This document shows positions 46,105 to 55,375 of a DNA stretch of 64,000 nt, in pieces. The notes beneath the pieces are model-generated. The model saw nothing but the letters and a program-made list of their open reading frames with translations. It made no database searches and was not told where the DNA came from. The number at the start of each line of letters is the position of its first letter. Within the stretch, counting starts at the first letter, position 1. The stretch covers positions 30,830 to 94,829 of the forward strand of contig JAUXSE010000047.1 in assembly GCA_030681515.1 (NCBI GenBank). Direction: 5' to 3'. Source of the DNA: Geothrix sp. (lineage in GTDB: Bacteria; Acidobacteriota; Holophagae; Holophagales; Holophagaceae). A program made the position numbers and the translations under genes.

Positions 46105-46120
46105 CAAGCAGGAACCACGC

Positions 46121-47167
46121 TCAGTACCCCTCCCCCTCCGCCGCCGCTTTCACCTTGCCCCGGTGCACCCGGAACAAGTAGCTGTAGTAGCCCAGCACGA
46201 TGACGAAGGCGATGAACCACCAGCCGAGGGCGGCATTCAGGCCCGTGCGGCCGGCCACGGCATTGGTGGCCGTCAGGCTGTAGGCCGGGTTCAGGGTGGA
46301 CTTGAGCATCACGGGATAGACGCAGGCGGCCGTGGCCGCGAGGATGCCCAGGATGAAGGCCCCGGATCCCAGGAAGGCCAGGAGGTACTTCTGCCGCTTC
46401 ACCCCCATGAACACCACCAGCAGACCCGCCACGAAGATGAAGGTGGCCAGCCAGGCCAGGGGTGCCCTGGACAGGTTCTGGAAGAGGGTGGGCGTCACCA
46501 GGAAGCTGGCCACCGTGGCCAGGAGCCACATCAGCACCACGAGGCCCCAGAGCTTCAGGGACAGGGCCACGGAGCGGTCATGGACGGGGCCTTCCGTCTT
46601 CCAGGCCAGGAACATCGCCCCATGGGCCGCCACCGTGACCAGGGCGAATACGCCGATCAGGACCGTGTACCAGTCCAGGAGGCCCGGCCACGCGCCCACC
46701 TGGAAGCTGGTCCAGAGGGGCAGCTCGAAATAGCCGCTGGCATCCAAAGGAACGCCGCGCAACACATTGCCCAGCGCCACGCCGAACAGCACCGGGAGCA
46801 GGATGCTGGATACGGCGAAGCCCGCATCCCACATGTGGCGCCAGAGGCCGTCCTGCAGGTGGGAACGGAACTCGATGGATATGCCGCGGAGGAGGATGCA
46901 CCAGAGCACGAGGAAGAGGGCCAGGTAGAAGCCGGAAAAACCCGAGGCCAGCACCTTGGGAAAGGCCAGGAACAGGGTGCCCCCTCCCGCCAGCAGCCAC
47001 ACCTCGTTGCCATCCCACAGGGGACCCACGGCCCCCAGCACTTCACGGCGCTCCTCGTTGGTCTTGGCCACGAAGAGGTGCAGGATGCCCGCGCCAAAAT
47101 CGAAGCCATCCATCACCACATAGATGGCCACGAGGACGGATACAAGCCAGAACCAGAGCATTTCCAT
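46121..47167 (-). CDS. cydB: Cytochrome bd oxidase subunit II
   Basis: 348-residue membrane subunit with 8-9 helices. N-terminal FWLVSVLVAIYVVMDGFDFGAG and WDGNEVWLLAGGGTLFLAFP are signature segments of CydB. It works with CydA as a high-affinity quinol:O2 oxidoreductase at low oxygen. GGAG precedes ATG 47167, 9 bases after the cydA stop. No cydX-like frame was recognised. Confidence 0.95.
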   Translation of the reverse strand: MEMLWFWLVSVLVAIYVVMDGFDFGAGILHLFVAKTNEERREVLGAVGPLWDGNEVWLLAGGGTLFLAFPKVLASGFSGFYLALFLVLWCILLRGISIEFRSHLQDGLWRHMWDAGFAVSSILLPVLFGVALGNVLRGVPLDASGYFELPLWTSFQVGAWPGLLDWYTVLIGVFALVTVAAHGAMFLAWKTEGPVHDRSVALSLKLWGLVVLMWLLATVASFLVTPTLFQNLSRAPLAWLATFIFVAGLLVVFMGVKRQKYLLAFLGSGAFILGILAATAACVYPVMLKSTLNPAYSLTATNAVAGRTGLNAALGWWFIAFVIVLGYYSYLFRVHRGKVKAAAEGEGY

Positions 47168-47176
47168 GGCTGTCTC

Positions 47177-48511
47177 CTAGGCTTTCGGCGAATGGGACAC
47201 GGGACCGTGTGCGATCTCGCGCCCGATCAGGAAAAGGAACAGGAAGGCCAGCACCACGTAGATGCCGGCGAACCCCAGGCTGGTGAAGATGACGGATCCG
47301 CTATGCACCGTGGGGCTGGCCCCCTGGGAGGTGCGCAGCAGGCCATAGATGAGCCAGGGCTGGCGGCCGAACTCGGCCACGGCCCAGCCCGCGGTGGTGG
47401 CGATGTACGGGAAGGGGAAAGCCAGCATCAGCACCCAGAGCATGGAGCGCGTGGTCTCCAGCCGGCCTTTCCAGTTCAGCACGACACCGATGCCCATGAT
47501 CAGGATGAGGATCGTCCCCAGGCCCACCATGATGTGGTAGGCGTAGTACAGCATTTCGATGTTGGTGGGCCACTGGTCCCGGGGGAAATCGTTCAGGCCC
47601 TTCACGTTGGCGGAGAAGCTGCCGTAGGCCAGGAAGCTCAGGACGGCCGGCACTTTGATGGGATTGTCTATGCGGCCCTTGGCCACATTGGGCTGGCCGA
47701 CCATCACCATTTCCGCGTAGGGACCACTCTCGAAGCGGCCTTCCATGGCTGCCAGGGCGACGGGCTGGTACTTGGCCACCATCTTCCCGGCGATATCGCC
47801 GGTGGGGAAAGCCAGCAGGACGCTGAAGATGAATCCGAGGATCACCCCGGTCTTCAGGTTCAGACGGGCCTGCTCGGGGAACAGTCCCTTCAGGGCCCAG
47901 AAGGCCCCCACGGCCGTCAGCACGAAGGAGGCCGTCACCACCGTGGCCAGCATGTTGTGGGCGTACTGAACGAAGGCCCAGGGATTCAGGATGAAGGCCC
48001 AGAAGTCAGTCAACTGGAACAGGCCCTCGGGGGTCACCGTGTAGCCCACGGGGTGCTGCATGAAGGCGTTGGTCACGATGATGAAGTAGCCGGATAGCCA
48101 GCTGCCGATCCAGAGCGCGAGGGCCGCCCCGAAGTGGGCCCTGGGACTCAGCTTCTTCTCGCCCCATACCAGCAGCCCCAGGAAGCTGCTTTCCAGGAAG
48201 AAGGCGAACATCCCCTCCATGGCCAGGGACTGGCCGATGACGCCACCGGTGATCCGGGAGAATTCGGCCCAGTTGGTCCCGAACTGGAACTCCATGGGGA
48301 TGCCCGTCACCACGCCCACGGCGAAGTTGATGCCGAAGATGCGGATCCAGAAGCGGGCGGCATCCATGTACCGCGCCTCCCCCGTCTTCAGCCCCATGGC
48401 CTTCAGCACCACGATGATGAAGGCCAGGCCCATGGTGAGCTGGGGGAACAGGTAGTGGTACGTGATGGTGAATCCGAACTGGAGCCTGTGCCAGAAAAGT
48501 GGATCGTCCAT
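47177..48511 (-). CDS. cydA: Cytochrome bd oxidase subunit I
   Basis: 444 residues, shorter than the E. coli protein (522) because the quinol loop is short, the CIO-like subgroup. His19 in FGFTITYHYLFPQ (heme b595 ligand), His near 187 in QYAHNMLA (b558) and the GRQPW motif are present. Gives microaerobic respiration or oxygen protection in an otherwise anaerobic respirer. GGGAGGG precedes the ATG. The AT-rich upstream stretch (48590-48680) probably holds its promoter. Confidence 0.95.
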   Translation of the reverse strand: MDDPLFWHRLQFGFTITYHYLFPQLTMGLAFIIVVLKAMGLKTGEARYMDAARFWIRIFGINFAVGVVTGIPMEFQFGTNWAEFSRITGGVIGQSLAMEGMFAFFLESSFLGLLVWGEKKLSPRAHFGAALALWIGSWLSGYFIIVTNAFMQHPVGYTVTPEGLFQLTDFWAFILNPWAFVQYAHNMLATVVTASFVLTAVGAFWALKGLFPEQARLNLKTGVILGFIFSVLLAFPTGDIAGKMVAKYQPVALAAMEGRFESGPYAEMVMVGQPNVAKGRIDNPIKVPAVLSFLAYGSFSANVKGLNDFPRDQWPTNIEMLYYAYHIMVGLGTILILIMGIGVVLNWKGRLETTRSMLWVLMLAFPFPYIATTAGWAVAEFGRQPWLIYGLLRTSQGASPTVHSGSVIFTSLGFAGIYVVLAFLFLFLIGREIAHGPVSHSPKA

Positions 48512-48651
48512 GGTCCCTCCCGGTTAAATGCTCATCGAAGATGACTGAGGCCAAGTATCCACGGATCGGGCCGCGACAAGAATGGTACTTCCCGGCAAAA
48601 TTCAAAAAAAACGGACCAGAACTGATGACCATCGAGTCGCAAAAAATATTG

Positions 48652-48679
48652 TTGAATTAAATGATTATTTGATTATATT
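48652..48679 (+). promoter_or_regulatory. Candidate promoter of a small RNA
   Basis: TTGAAT (48652-48657), 16 bases, TATATT (48674-48679), in the most AT-rich patch of the window and pointing to the terminator at 48734. The same patch may serve cydA on the other strand. Confidence 0.5.
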
Positions 48680-48686
48680 GGATTCA

Positions 48687-48762
48687 TCCGGCCAAGGATC
48701 TGCCAGTTGGATCCATGGTTCAGGGGTAGGGGAGGCGGGCCCGGGGTGGGCCCGCCATTTTT
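48687..48762 (+). ncRNA. Candidate small RNA ending in a strong terminator
   Basis: From the predicted start about 8 bases after the -10 to a Rho-independent terminator: stem GGCGGGCCC/GGGCCCGCC (48734-48742, 48748-48756), loop GGGGT, then A and five T. About 75 nt, with no reading frame having a ribosome site. No gene upstream on plus would need this terminator, since cydA is transcribed the other way. Exact 5' end is inferred. Confidence 0.45.
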
Positions 48763-48886
48763 CCGGGTGCTTCCGGGTTTTCACGGAAGCACGGAAGACG
48801 GCCCCCACGCGCCGATGAGGGTCATCCGGGCCTTCGGCCCCGGGACGCCCGCGGCGCGGCCGGCTTCGGGGAAGCCGTCCGGTGGA

Positions 48887-49237
48887 TCAGGGAAGGAGCG
48901 TGTGAAGACGGCGGTAGGACCCGAGGTTCAGCACCTCGGGAAACCCATGCTTCTTGAAATACGACACGGCGAAGCCACTGCGGCTGCCGGTATCACAGCA
49001 GAGAAGGACCGGGCGGCCCTTGTCCAGCTTCCCGACGGCCTTTTCGAGTTCATCCATGGGGATGTTCTGCGACTTCGGGTGGTGGTGGGTGCGGAACTCC
49101 CCCCGCGTGCGGACATCCACGACCTGCGCGTTCCGGCCAAGCAATGCCTTGATGTCGGCCTCCGAGGCGCTGCGCTTGCTCCAGAACACCCAGGCGATGG
49201 CCCCGATGGGGATCAGGTAGATCCAGTATTCCATCAT
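48887..49237 (-). CDS. Membrane-anchored rhodanese-like sulfurtransferase
   Basis: 116 residues. N-terminal membrane anchor (about 4-20, YWIYLIPIGAIAWVFW) and a rhodanese domain with DVRTRGEFRTHH and the active-site loop LLCCDTGSRSG, catalytic Cys81 (Cys80 beside it). Likely handles persulfide sulfur on the cytosolic face. Last gene of the arsR-to-rhodanese operon; its ATGATG start overlaps the preceding stop. Confidence 0.88.
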   Translation of the reverse strand: MMEYWIYLIPIGAIAWVFWSKRSASEADIKALLGRNAQVVDVRTRGEFRTHHHPKSQNIPMDELEKAVGKLDKGRPVLLCCDTGSRSGFAVSYFKKHGFPEVLNLGSYRRLHTLLP

Positions 49238-49398
49238 CGGAGGGTAGCCCAGAGCAGGCCCATGAAGCCGCCGTAGCTGATGGCCCGCAGGGGCGTGGCG
49301 GTCAGCGGGCAGGTGCCCGTACTGCAGCCCACCAGCCGGTACCAGCCGTAGCCGAGAGCGCCGCCCACCACCAGGCCGATGCCCACCCGGATCGCCAT
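49234..49398 (-). CDS. DUF6132-like small membrane protein (54 aa)
   Basis: ATG at 49398; reads MAIRVGIGLVVGGALGYGWY, then RLVGCSTGTCPLTATP and GGFMGLLWATLR. One or two short hydrophobic segments around a GCSxGTCP motif with two cysteines, typical of a small family (DUF6132) found beside rhodanese and DUF2892 genes. The cysteine pair could carry sulfur or bind metal. It overlaps the rhodanese start and lies 5 bases after the DUF2892 gene. Confidence 0.75.
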   Translation of the reverse strand: MAIRVGIGLVVGGALGYGWYRLVGCSTGTCPLTATPLRAISYGGFMGLLWATLR

Positions 49399-49403
49399 GG
49401 CCT

Positions 49404-49631
49404 TCACTTGGCCTCCGGAACGGAACAGCAGCCCACCGCCGGATCAGGCACGCCCAGCTTGCGCAGGATCTTGGCCAGCAGGCACCAGCTGGTGAGTCCG
49501 CTCTGGAACAGGTTCGCGCCCACGAAGACCGCGATCCAGAGCCAGTTGGGGTTGTGGAGGAAGTGGGCCAGGGCCAGGCTCAGCAGGATGAAGGCGCCCG
49601 CGAAGCTGTGGACGATGCGATCAACGGTCAT
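49404..49631 (-). CDS. DUF2892 (YgaP-type) membrane protein
   Basis: 75 residues with two hydrophobic segments (about 10-26 and 30-48). The pattern VDRIVHSFAGAFILLSLALA and FVGANLFQSGLTSWCLLAKIL matches the membrane part of YgaP, which in E. coli is fused to a rhodanese domain; here the two are separate genes of one operon. Conserved Cys near 50 and a Cys pair near 68-69 (VGCCSV). Confidence 0.85.
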   Translation of the reverse strand: MTVDRIVHSFAGAFILLSLALAHFLHNPNWLWIAVFVGANLFQSGLTSWCLLAKILRKLGVPDPAVGCCSVPEAK

Positions 49632-49640
49632 GGAAGACTC

Positions 49641-52600
49641 CTATTCGGCAACGTGAGTGGAGGAAGCCTCGCGCTGGAGATCCGCGGCGCGGCCGCGGCG
49701 GGCGACAAGGTAGTACAGGACGGGGATGGAGGGCACGGACAGCAGCGTCGCCGCCACGGATCCCGCCATGAGGCTGATGGCGAGGCCCTGGAAGATGGGA
49801 TCCGCCAGCATCACCAGCGAGCCCACGATCACGGCCGCCGCGGTGAGCAGGATGGGCCGGAAGCGCACCACGCCCGCTTCCTCCACGGCCAGGGCCAAAG
49901 GCATGCCCTCGCGCAGTTTCAGCTCGATGAAGTCCACGAGGATGATGCTGTTGCGGACGATGATGCCCGCCCCGGCGATGAAGCCGATCATGCTGGTGGC
50001 CGTGAAGAAGGCCCCGAACAATCCATGCGCGGGGATGATGCCGATGAGGGAGAGCGGGATCGGCACCAGGATCACCCATGGGATCTCGAAGCTTTCGAAC
50101 CAGCCCACCACCAGCACGAAGATCAGCACCAGCACCGCGGCGAAGGCCATGCCCAGGTCCCGGAAGACTTCGAGGGTGATATGCCACTCGCCGTCCCACT
50201 TCATGATCAGGTTCTCGGTGTTCTCGGGATGGGCCAGGCCCAGCCGGACCACTTGGGCGCCGCCGGTGCCCTTCATGCCGTCAATCTTCTTGTTCAGCGC
50301 GGCCAGGGCGTAGACCGGGCTTTCGATGGCGCCGGCCAGGTCGGAGAACACATAGGTCACGGGCATCAGGTTCTTGTGGTAGATGGATGCCTCTTCGCGT
50401 CCCTCCTTCACCGTGACCAGCTCGCGGACGGGCACCATGCCCCGGGCGCCGGGAACGGTGAGCTGGAGGATCTGGTCCAGCCGCTGGCGTTTCCCGGGAG
50501 CGAGTTGCATCACCACGGGCACCTGGCTGGATCCGCCCAGCACGTGGAAGGCCCCCACCGTATGGCCATAGCCAGCCATGTAGAGCGTCTGGATCACATG
50601 GGCGGGGGCCACGCCGTACTGCGCCGCCTTCTCCCGGTCCAGCACCAGGCTGATCTTGGGGCTGGTGGGATTGAGCGTGGAATCCACATCCACGATGCCG
50701 TCCACGCTCTTGAAGGCCTGGAGAACCTCACCCGCGAGGCGGGTCCGTTCGGCTTCGGAAGGTCCATAGATCTCCGCCACGATGGTGTCCATGACGGGAG
50801 GCCCCGGCGGGATCTCCACCAGTTTCATCCGTGCCCCGGCGGGGTTCGAGATCTTCTCCAATTCGGGACGGAGGCGGACGACGATCTCGTGGCTCTGCTC
50901 CTTGCGGTCGTGCTTGGACACCAGGTTTACCTGGATATCCACCATCTCCGCCTCCTGGCGGAGGAAGCTGTGACGCACCATGCCCACGAAGGTGAAGGGC
51001 GCGGCTTCGCCGGCGTAGACCTGCACGTTCTTGACCGTGGGCTCCTTCAGCAGCCGGCGGGCGATGTCCTGGCCCACGGCCAGGGCATCCTCCTTCGGGG
51101 TTCCCGCCGGAAGATCCAGCTGGACCATGAACTCCGACTTGTTGTCGAAGGGCAGCATCTTGACCTTCACCACCCCGAGGCCCACGAGCGACATGGCGCC
51201 GATGAGCAGCACCACCACGCCGCCGAAGAAACTCCAGCGGACGGCGGGCTTGAACAGCAGGGCCCGGATGACCTTGCGATAGATCGCCGAGAACCGGGTG
51301 TCGGGCGCCACCTCGGGATTCATGTCCTGCCAGTCGTGGACGGGTTCGGGCGAGGCGGTCTCAGGTGTGGCGGGGTGCAGGCCCGATTCGTCAATCTCAG
51401 GGAGATGGGCCTCCTTCTTGAAGATGTTCAGGGCGGCCCAGGGGCTGATGACGAAGGCGATGAGCAGGCTGAAGATCATGGCCACGCTGGCGCCCACGGG
51501 GATGGGCCGCATGTAGGGGCCCATCAAGCCGCGCACGAAGGCCATGGGCAGGATGGCCGCGATCACCGCGAAGGTGGCCAGGATGGTGGGGTTGCCCACC
51601 TCGTCCACGGCCTCCACCACCACGGTGGCGAAGCTCTTCCGGTGCCCCGGCAGATGCATGTGCCGGTGGATGTTCTCCACCACCACGATGGCGTCGTCCA
51701 CCAGGATGCCGATGGAGAAGATGAGCGCGAACAGCGTGACGCGGTTCAGCGTGTAGCCGAACAGGTAGGTGATGAACAGGGTGAGGGCCAGCGTGACCGG
51801 CACGGCCACGCCCACCACCACGGCGCTGCGCCAGCCCATGGCCAGGAGGATCAGGGCGATGACGCTGAGGGTGGCGATGAGCAGGTGCTCGATGAGCTCG
51901 TTCGACTTGTCGCCGGCGGTTTCCCCGTAGTTGCGGGTGACGGTGACCTTCACGTCCCGGGGGATGAGGTTGCCCCGCAGCGCTTCCACCTTGGCGAGCA
52001 CCTGGTCCGCCAGGGCGGTGGCGTTGGTGCCGGCGCGCTTGGAGAGGGTGATGCTCACGGCGGGCTCGAAGCCGGGCCGGGCGGCATCGGCGAAGAGAAC
52101 GGCCGGGGGTTCGGATTCCGGCGCGTCCACCACGCGGGCGACATCCGCGAGGTAGATGGGCTTCATGTTCCGCACGCCCACCACCAGCCGGCGCAGTTCG
52201 GCGGCCTGGAGCACGAAACCGGTGGCTTCGAGTTCCGTGCGCTTCCCGCGATCCACCAGGGCGCCCGCGGGCAGCTGGGCCTCGGCGGACTGGAGGGCCG
52301 GCTGGAGTTCGCCGATGGACATGTTGAGGGACCGCAGGCGATCCGGATCGGGCTCGATGCGGATCATGCGGCGGGCCCCGCCGATGACCTTCACCTGGGC
52401 GGCGCTGGGCACATCCGACAATTCCCGGGCCAGGACTTCGCCGACCTTGCGGAGCTGGCCGGGCGTCTGGGAGGCGCCACCCGCCTCTCCGTGCAGCGTG
52501 AGGACGAGGAAGGGCACGTCATCAATGGTCTGGAGCTTGATGATGGGCTTCATGGCCCCGGGGGGCAGCATTTGGGGATTGGCCGCCAGCTCCTGGTAGA

Positions 52601-52979
52601 TCTTCACCAGGCTGGGTTCCTGGGGCTCGTTCACCTTGAAACGGACGGTGATGAGCGCCATGCCGGGCCGGCTCATGCTGTAGAGGTACTCGACGCCGGG
52701 AATGCCCCAGAGACGGCGCTCCATGGGGTTGGTGACCTGGCTCTCGATCTCCTTCGGGCTCGCGCCGGGATAGGGAATGTAGAGGTCCACCATCGGCACG
52801 ATGATCTGGGGTTCTTCCTCGCGGGGGGTGAGCGCCACCGCGAGGAGGCCCAGCATCAGCGAGGCGAGGACGATGAGGGGCGTCAGCTTGCTGCGGAGGA
52901 AGCCCTTGGCGAGCTTTCCGGCCAGCCCCAGCTTGGGTTCAGCGTGGCCCTTCGCTCCTGCTCCGTGCTCACTTGCCAT
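49641..52979 (-). CDS. RND efflux transporter, inner-membrane permease
   Basis: 1112-residue resistance-nodulation-division pump subunit with 12 helices and two large periplasmic loops. The TM4 proton-relay aspartates are in FSIGILVDDAIVVVENIHRH, and LMGPYMRPIPVGASVAM and GFIAGAGIIVRNSIILVDF are RND segments. An insert around 540-575 (Pro/Glu-rich, DESGLHPATPETASPEP) connects the halves. Substrate (metal, sulfur compound or organic) not deducible. It overlaps the adaptor gene by 11 bases. Confidence 0.92.
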   Translation of the reverse strand: MASEHGAGAKGHAEPKLGLAGKLAKGFLRSKLTPLIVLASLMLGLLAVALTPREEEPQIIVPMVDLYIPYPGASPKEIESQVTNPMERRLWGIPGVEYLYSMSRPGMALITVRFKVNEPQEPSLVKIYQELAANPQMLPPGAMKPIIKLQTIDDVPFLVLTLHGEAGGASQTPGQLRKVGEVLARELSDVPSAAQVKVIGGARRMIRIEPDPDRLRSLNMSIGELQPALQSAEAQLPAGALVDRGKRTELEATGFVLQAAELRRLVVGVRNMKPIYLADVARVVDAPESEPPAVLFADAARPGFEPAVSITLSKRAGTNATALADQVLAKVEALRGNLIPRDVKVTVTRNYGETAGDKSNELIEHLLIATLSVIALILLAMGWRSAVVVGVAVPVTLALTLFITYLFGYTLNRVTLFALIFSIGILVDDAIVVVENIHRHMHLPGHRKSFATVVVEAVDEVGNPTILATFAVIAAILPMAFVRGLMGPYMRPIPVGASVAMIFSLLIAFVISPWAALNIFKKEAHLPEIDESGLHPATPETASPEPVHDWQDMNPEVAPDTRFSAIYRKVIRALLFKPAVRWSFFGGVVVLLIGAMSLVGLGVVKVKMLPFDNKSEFMVQLDLPAGTPKEDALAVGQDIARRLLKEPTVKNVQVYAGEAAPFTFVGMVRHSFLRQEAEMVDIQVNLVSKHDRKEQSHEIVVRLRPELEKISNPAGARMKLVEIPPGPPVMDTIVAEIYGPSEAERTRLAGEVLQAFKSVDGIVDVDSTLNPTSPKISLVLDREKAAQYGVAPAHVIQTLYMAGYGHTVGAFHVLGGSSQVPVVMQLAPGKRQRLDQILQLTVPGARGMVPVRELVTVKEGREEASIYHKNLMPVTYVFSDLAGAIESPVYALAALNKKIDGMKGTGGAQVVRLGLAHPENTENLIMKWDGEWHITLEVFRDLGMAFAAVLVLIFVLVVGWFESFEIPWVILVPIPLSLIGIIPAHGLFGAFFTATSMIGFIAGAGIIVRNSIILVDFIELKLREGMPLALAVEEAGVVRFRPILLTAAAVIVGSLVMLADPIFQGLAISLMAGSVAATLLSVPSIPVLYYLVARRGRAADLQREASSTHVAE

Positions 52980-53997
52980 GGCTCACCCCGCTGGACAGCT
53001 CGATGGGCTGGCCATCCTGAAGCGCGCCGGGATGGTCAATGACCATCTCGCCCGGCTTCAGGCCGGAGCGCACGGGCAGGTAGGTTCCCGCGCCTTCGCC
53101 CAGGGAGAGCCAGCGCAGTTCGGCATGGCCATCCTTGGCGACGAACACGCCGGTGAGCTCGCCCCGGTGCACGAGGGCGCTGCGGGGCACGGAAAGGCCC
53201 TCGGCGGCGAGCCCGGGCACCAGGATCCGCGCGAAGGAACCCTGACGGAGACCCTTGGGCTTGAGCACCCTGGCGCGCAGGGTGCCCTTCTGGCTGGTGG
53301 GATCACCGCCCGGCGCCAGCCCCGTGATCTGGGCCAGGCCTTCGACGCCCTCCGACTCGAATCTCACCTTGGCGCCGGTCTTCAGGCCCTTGGCCTCCTC
53401 CTCCGACAGGGTGGCGACCAGTTCCTGCTCGCCGTCGCCCACCAGCTCCAGCAGGGGCATGCCGGGTCCGACGAAGTCGCCTTCGTTCACCTTGCGGGAC
53501 TGCACCACGCCGGCAAACGGCGCCCGGATCTGGGTGTAGGCGATGTTGGCCTTCAGCGCCGTGACCCCGGCCTGGGCCTGGGCCACCTGGGCCTGCACCT
53601 GCTCGAGTTCGACGGCGGTGCTGGCCTTCAGTGCCTGAAGAGCCTGGATGCGGCGATGGTAGGCCTCGACGGTGGCGAGGCCCGTTTCCGCGGCCTTCAA
53701 CTGGCCCTGCAGATCCTCGTCACCGAGGGAGATGAGCAGGGCGCCGGCGGCCACGCGCTGGCCCTCCTGGGCCAGCACGCGCCGGACCTGCGCGGCCATG
53801 CGCGTGGACATCATGGCGGTCCGGGTGGACTGCAGGGTGGCGGCCACCCAGGCGCCGCCCTCGGGCGATCCCTGAACCACCAGGGAAACGGCCACCTTAG
53901 GCAGCTCCTTCATCTCTCGGGAATCTTGCTTGTGCCCACAAGCGAGATTCCCGAGCAGGCCACCGATCAAAACCAGGGGAACAAAGACCGACTTCAT
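52969..53997 (-). CDS. RND periplasmic adaptor (membrane fusion protein), lipoprotein
   Basis: 342 residues. Signal peptide with lipobox LLGNLAC, Cys20 lipidated. Coiled-coil hairpin about 95-150 (VEAYHRRIQALQALKASTAV and neighbours), a barrel-sandwich hybrid on both sides, and a beta-barrel C-terminus. Links the RND pump to TolC. Codons 15-28 form a 40-nt near-perfect palindrome (53916-53955). ATG overlaps the tolC-like stop by 4 bases. Confidence 0.9.
   Translation of the reverse strand: MKSVFVPLVLIGGLLGNLACGHKQDSREMKELPKVAVSLVVQGSPEGGAWVAATLQSTRTAMMSTRMAAQVRRVLAQEGQRVAAGALLISLGDEDLQGQLKAAETGLATVEAYHRRIQALQALKASTAVELEQVQAQVAQAQAGVTALKANIAYTQIRAPFAGVVQSRKVNEGDFVGPGMPLLELVGDGEQELVATLSEEEAKGLKTGAKVRFESEGVEGLAQITGLAPGGDPTSQKGTLRARVLKPKGLRQGSFARILVPGLAAEGLSVPRSALVHRGELTGVFVAKDGHAELRWLSLGEGAGTYLPVRSGLKPGEMVIDHPGALQDGQPIELSSGVSHGK
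53916..53955. repeat. 40-nt near-perfect palindrome at the start of the adaptor gene
   Basis: 19-nt arms (53916-53934, 53937-53955) with one mismatch and a CC centre; in mRNA the mismatch is a tolerable wobble. Placed 42 bases after the start codon, over the lipobox codons. It could form a stable hairpin controlling translation or transcription within the operon. Confidence 0.75.
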
Positions 53998-55331
53998 GGA
54001 TTCACTCCTTCGATGGGGTTGCCGGTGGCCAGGTTGAGGCCGGCGCGACTGATGCGAATGTCAAACAGGCTTTGGAGGATGAGGGTGCGGGCGCCCTGGA
54101 CGGCCGCTTCGGCGTCGAGCACCTCGATGAGGGGGGCGAGACCTTCCTTGTGGCGGGCCTCGCGGAGCCGCTTGGATTCCTCGGCGGCGGCCAGGGATTC
54201 CTTGGCGGAGGCGTACCGGGCCTCGGCCGCGATGACACCTTCCCGCGCCACGCGGACCTCGTGTTCCGCCTGCTGCTGCTTGAAGGTCCGCATGTCCGCC
54301 GCCGCCCGCTCCTGGGCGCGGGCGGCCTTGGCCTTGGCCAGATCGGGCGCGGAAAACACCTTCCACTTCAGGCCCACGGCGGCCCAGGTCCAGTTCCCCT
54401 TCTCAGACCAGGAGTGGTGCAGCGTGCCCGCACCCACTTCCAGTCCCACTTCGGGAAGGTTGTTGCCCCTGGCGGCCTTGGCGCCTTCCTTGGCGGCCTT
54501 GGCCTGGAGGTCCGCAGCCACCAGGTCGCCCCGGTACGCGGTGCCCGGGGTCGCATCCTGCGTTGGCCCCTGCCCGGCCCCCGATGCCGCCGGTTCCAGA
54601 GGCGTGGCCAGGGGCCCCTCCACGGGACCGGACCCCGTCAGCAGGCCCAGACCCGACCGCGCCGAACGAACCTGTTTCACCACATCGGCCTTCTGGGCGT
54701 CCGCCTGGGCGTGAAAGGCCTTGAGCCGCTGGAGCTCGGATTCAAGCATGAGCCCCTGCGCCACGCGGGCTCCCACGAAATCCTCCATGCCCTGGATCCA
54801 CATGCGGGTATCGTCCACCCACTTCAGGGCCTGCTCGGCCACCTGGGTGCCGAAGTAGGCCTCCACCACCATCTGGGCCGTCTCCTGCTTGCGGCGCTCC
54901 TGGCTGGCCATTTCGGCCTGGGCCATGTACTCACCGGCGCGCCGGGCCGCAGTGATGCGGCCACCGGTGTAAAGGGGCTGCTGGATGACCGCGGTGCCGC
55001 CGTAGGCCCCGATGGCGTCCGGGTGGTTCAGGGTCATGGGGTCGAAGTCCGCCATCCCGATGCGGGCCTGGTTCAGCTTGATGCCGAAGGCCATCATGGG
55101 TTCGTTGGTGCGCACGCCATGGGCATTCAAGGTCAGGGTCGGCAGCCGGAGATCCCGGTAGCCCTCGGCCTCGGCCTGCCGGCTTTCGACCATGGCCTGG
55201 CCCGCCCTGAGCCCAGCCTGGTCTGTCCAGGCTTTCCGGATGGCCCCGGTCACCGTGAGGGGTTCCTGGGCGCCAAGCCCCGCGCCGGCCACCAGGAGGA
55301 TGGTCAATATTCGTACTTGTTTAATAATCAT
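53994..55331 (-). CDS. TolC-family outer membrane efflux protein
   Basis: 445 residues. Signal peptide (about 1-21, ILTILLVAGAGLGAQ), then two repeated helical halves typical of OEP/TolC, with AGLRAGQAMVESRQAEAEGYRDLRLP-like helices and a Pro/Gly/Ala-rich break near 245-265. Forms the outer-membrane channel for the adjacent pump. AGGAG precedes ATG 55331. First structural gene after arsR, 44 bases downstream. Confidence 0.88.
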   Translation of the reverse strand: MIIKQVRILTILLVAGAGLGAQEPLTVTGAIRKAWTDQAGLRAGQAMVESRQAEAEGYRDLRLPTLTLNAHGVRTNEPMMAFGIKLNQARIGMADFDPMTLNHPDAIGAYGGTAVIQQPLYTGGRITAARRAGEYMAQAEMASQERRKQETAQMVVEAYFGTQVAEQALKWVDDTRMWIQGMEDFVGARVAQGLMLESELQRLKAFHAQADAQKADVVKQVRSARSGLGLLTGSGPVEGPLATPLEPAASGAGQGPTQDATPGTAYRGDLVAADLQAKAAKEGAKAARGNNLPEVGLEVGAGTLHHSWSEKGNWTWAAVGLKWKVFSAPDLAKAKAARAQERAAADMRTFKQQQAEHEVRVAREGVIAAEARYASAKESLAAAEESKRLREARHKEGLAPLIEVLDAEAAVQGARTLILQSLFDIRISRAGLNLATGNPIEGVNP

Positions 55332-55375
55332 AAAGGAATACTCCTAGTCAAAAAAACCCAGGGCCACTGCCCACT

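Noticed and set aside
45844..46107. An 87-codon minus-strand frame in the cmk-cydB gap
   Set aside because: It starts inside the terminator hairpin, has no ribosome site and no recognisable features.
46019..48097. A 692-codon plus-strand open frame
   Set aside because: Antisense to cydA and cydB, which have all family signatures.
49554..53042. A 1162-codon plus-strand open frame
   Set aside because: Antisense to the RND pump gene; low-complexity His/Gly/Asp/Gln peptide without motifs.
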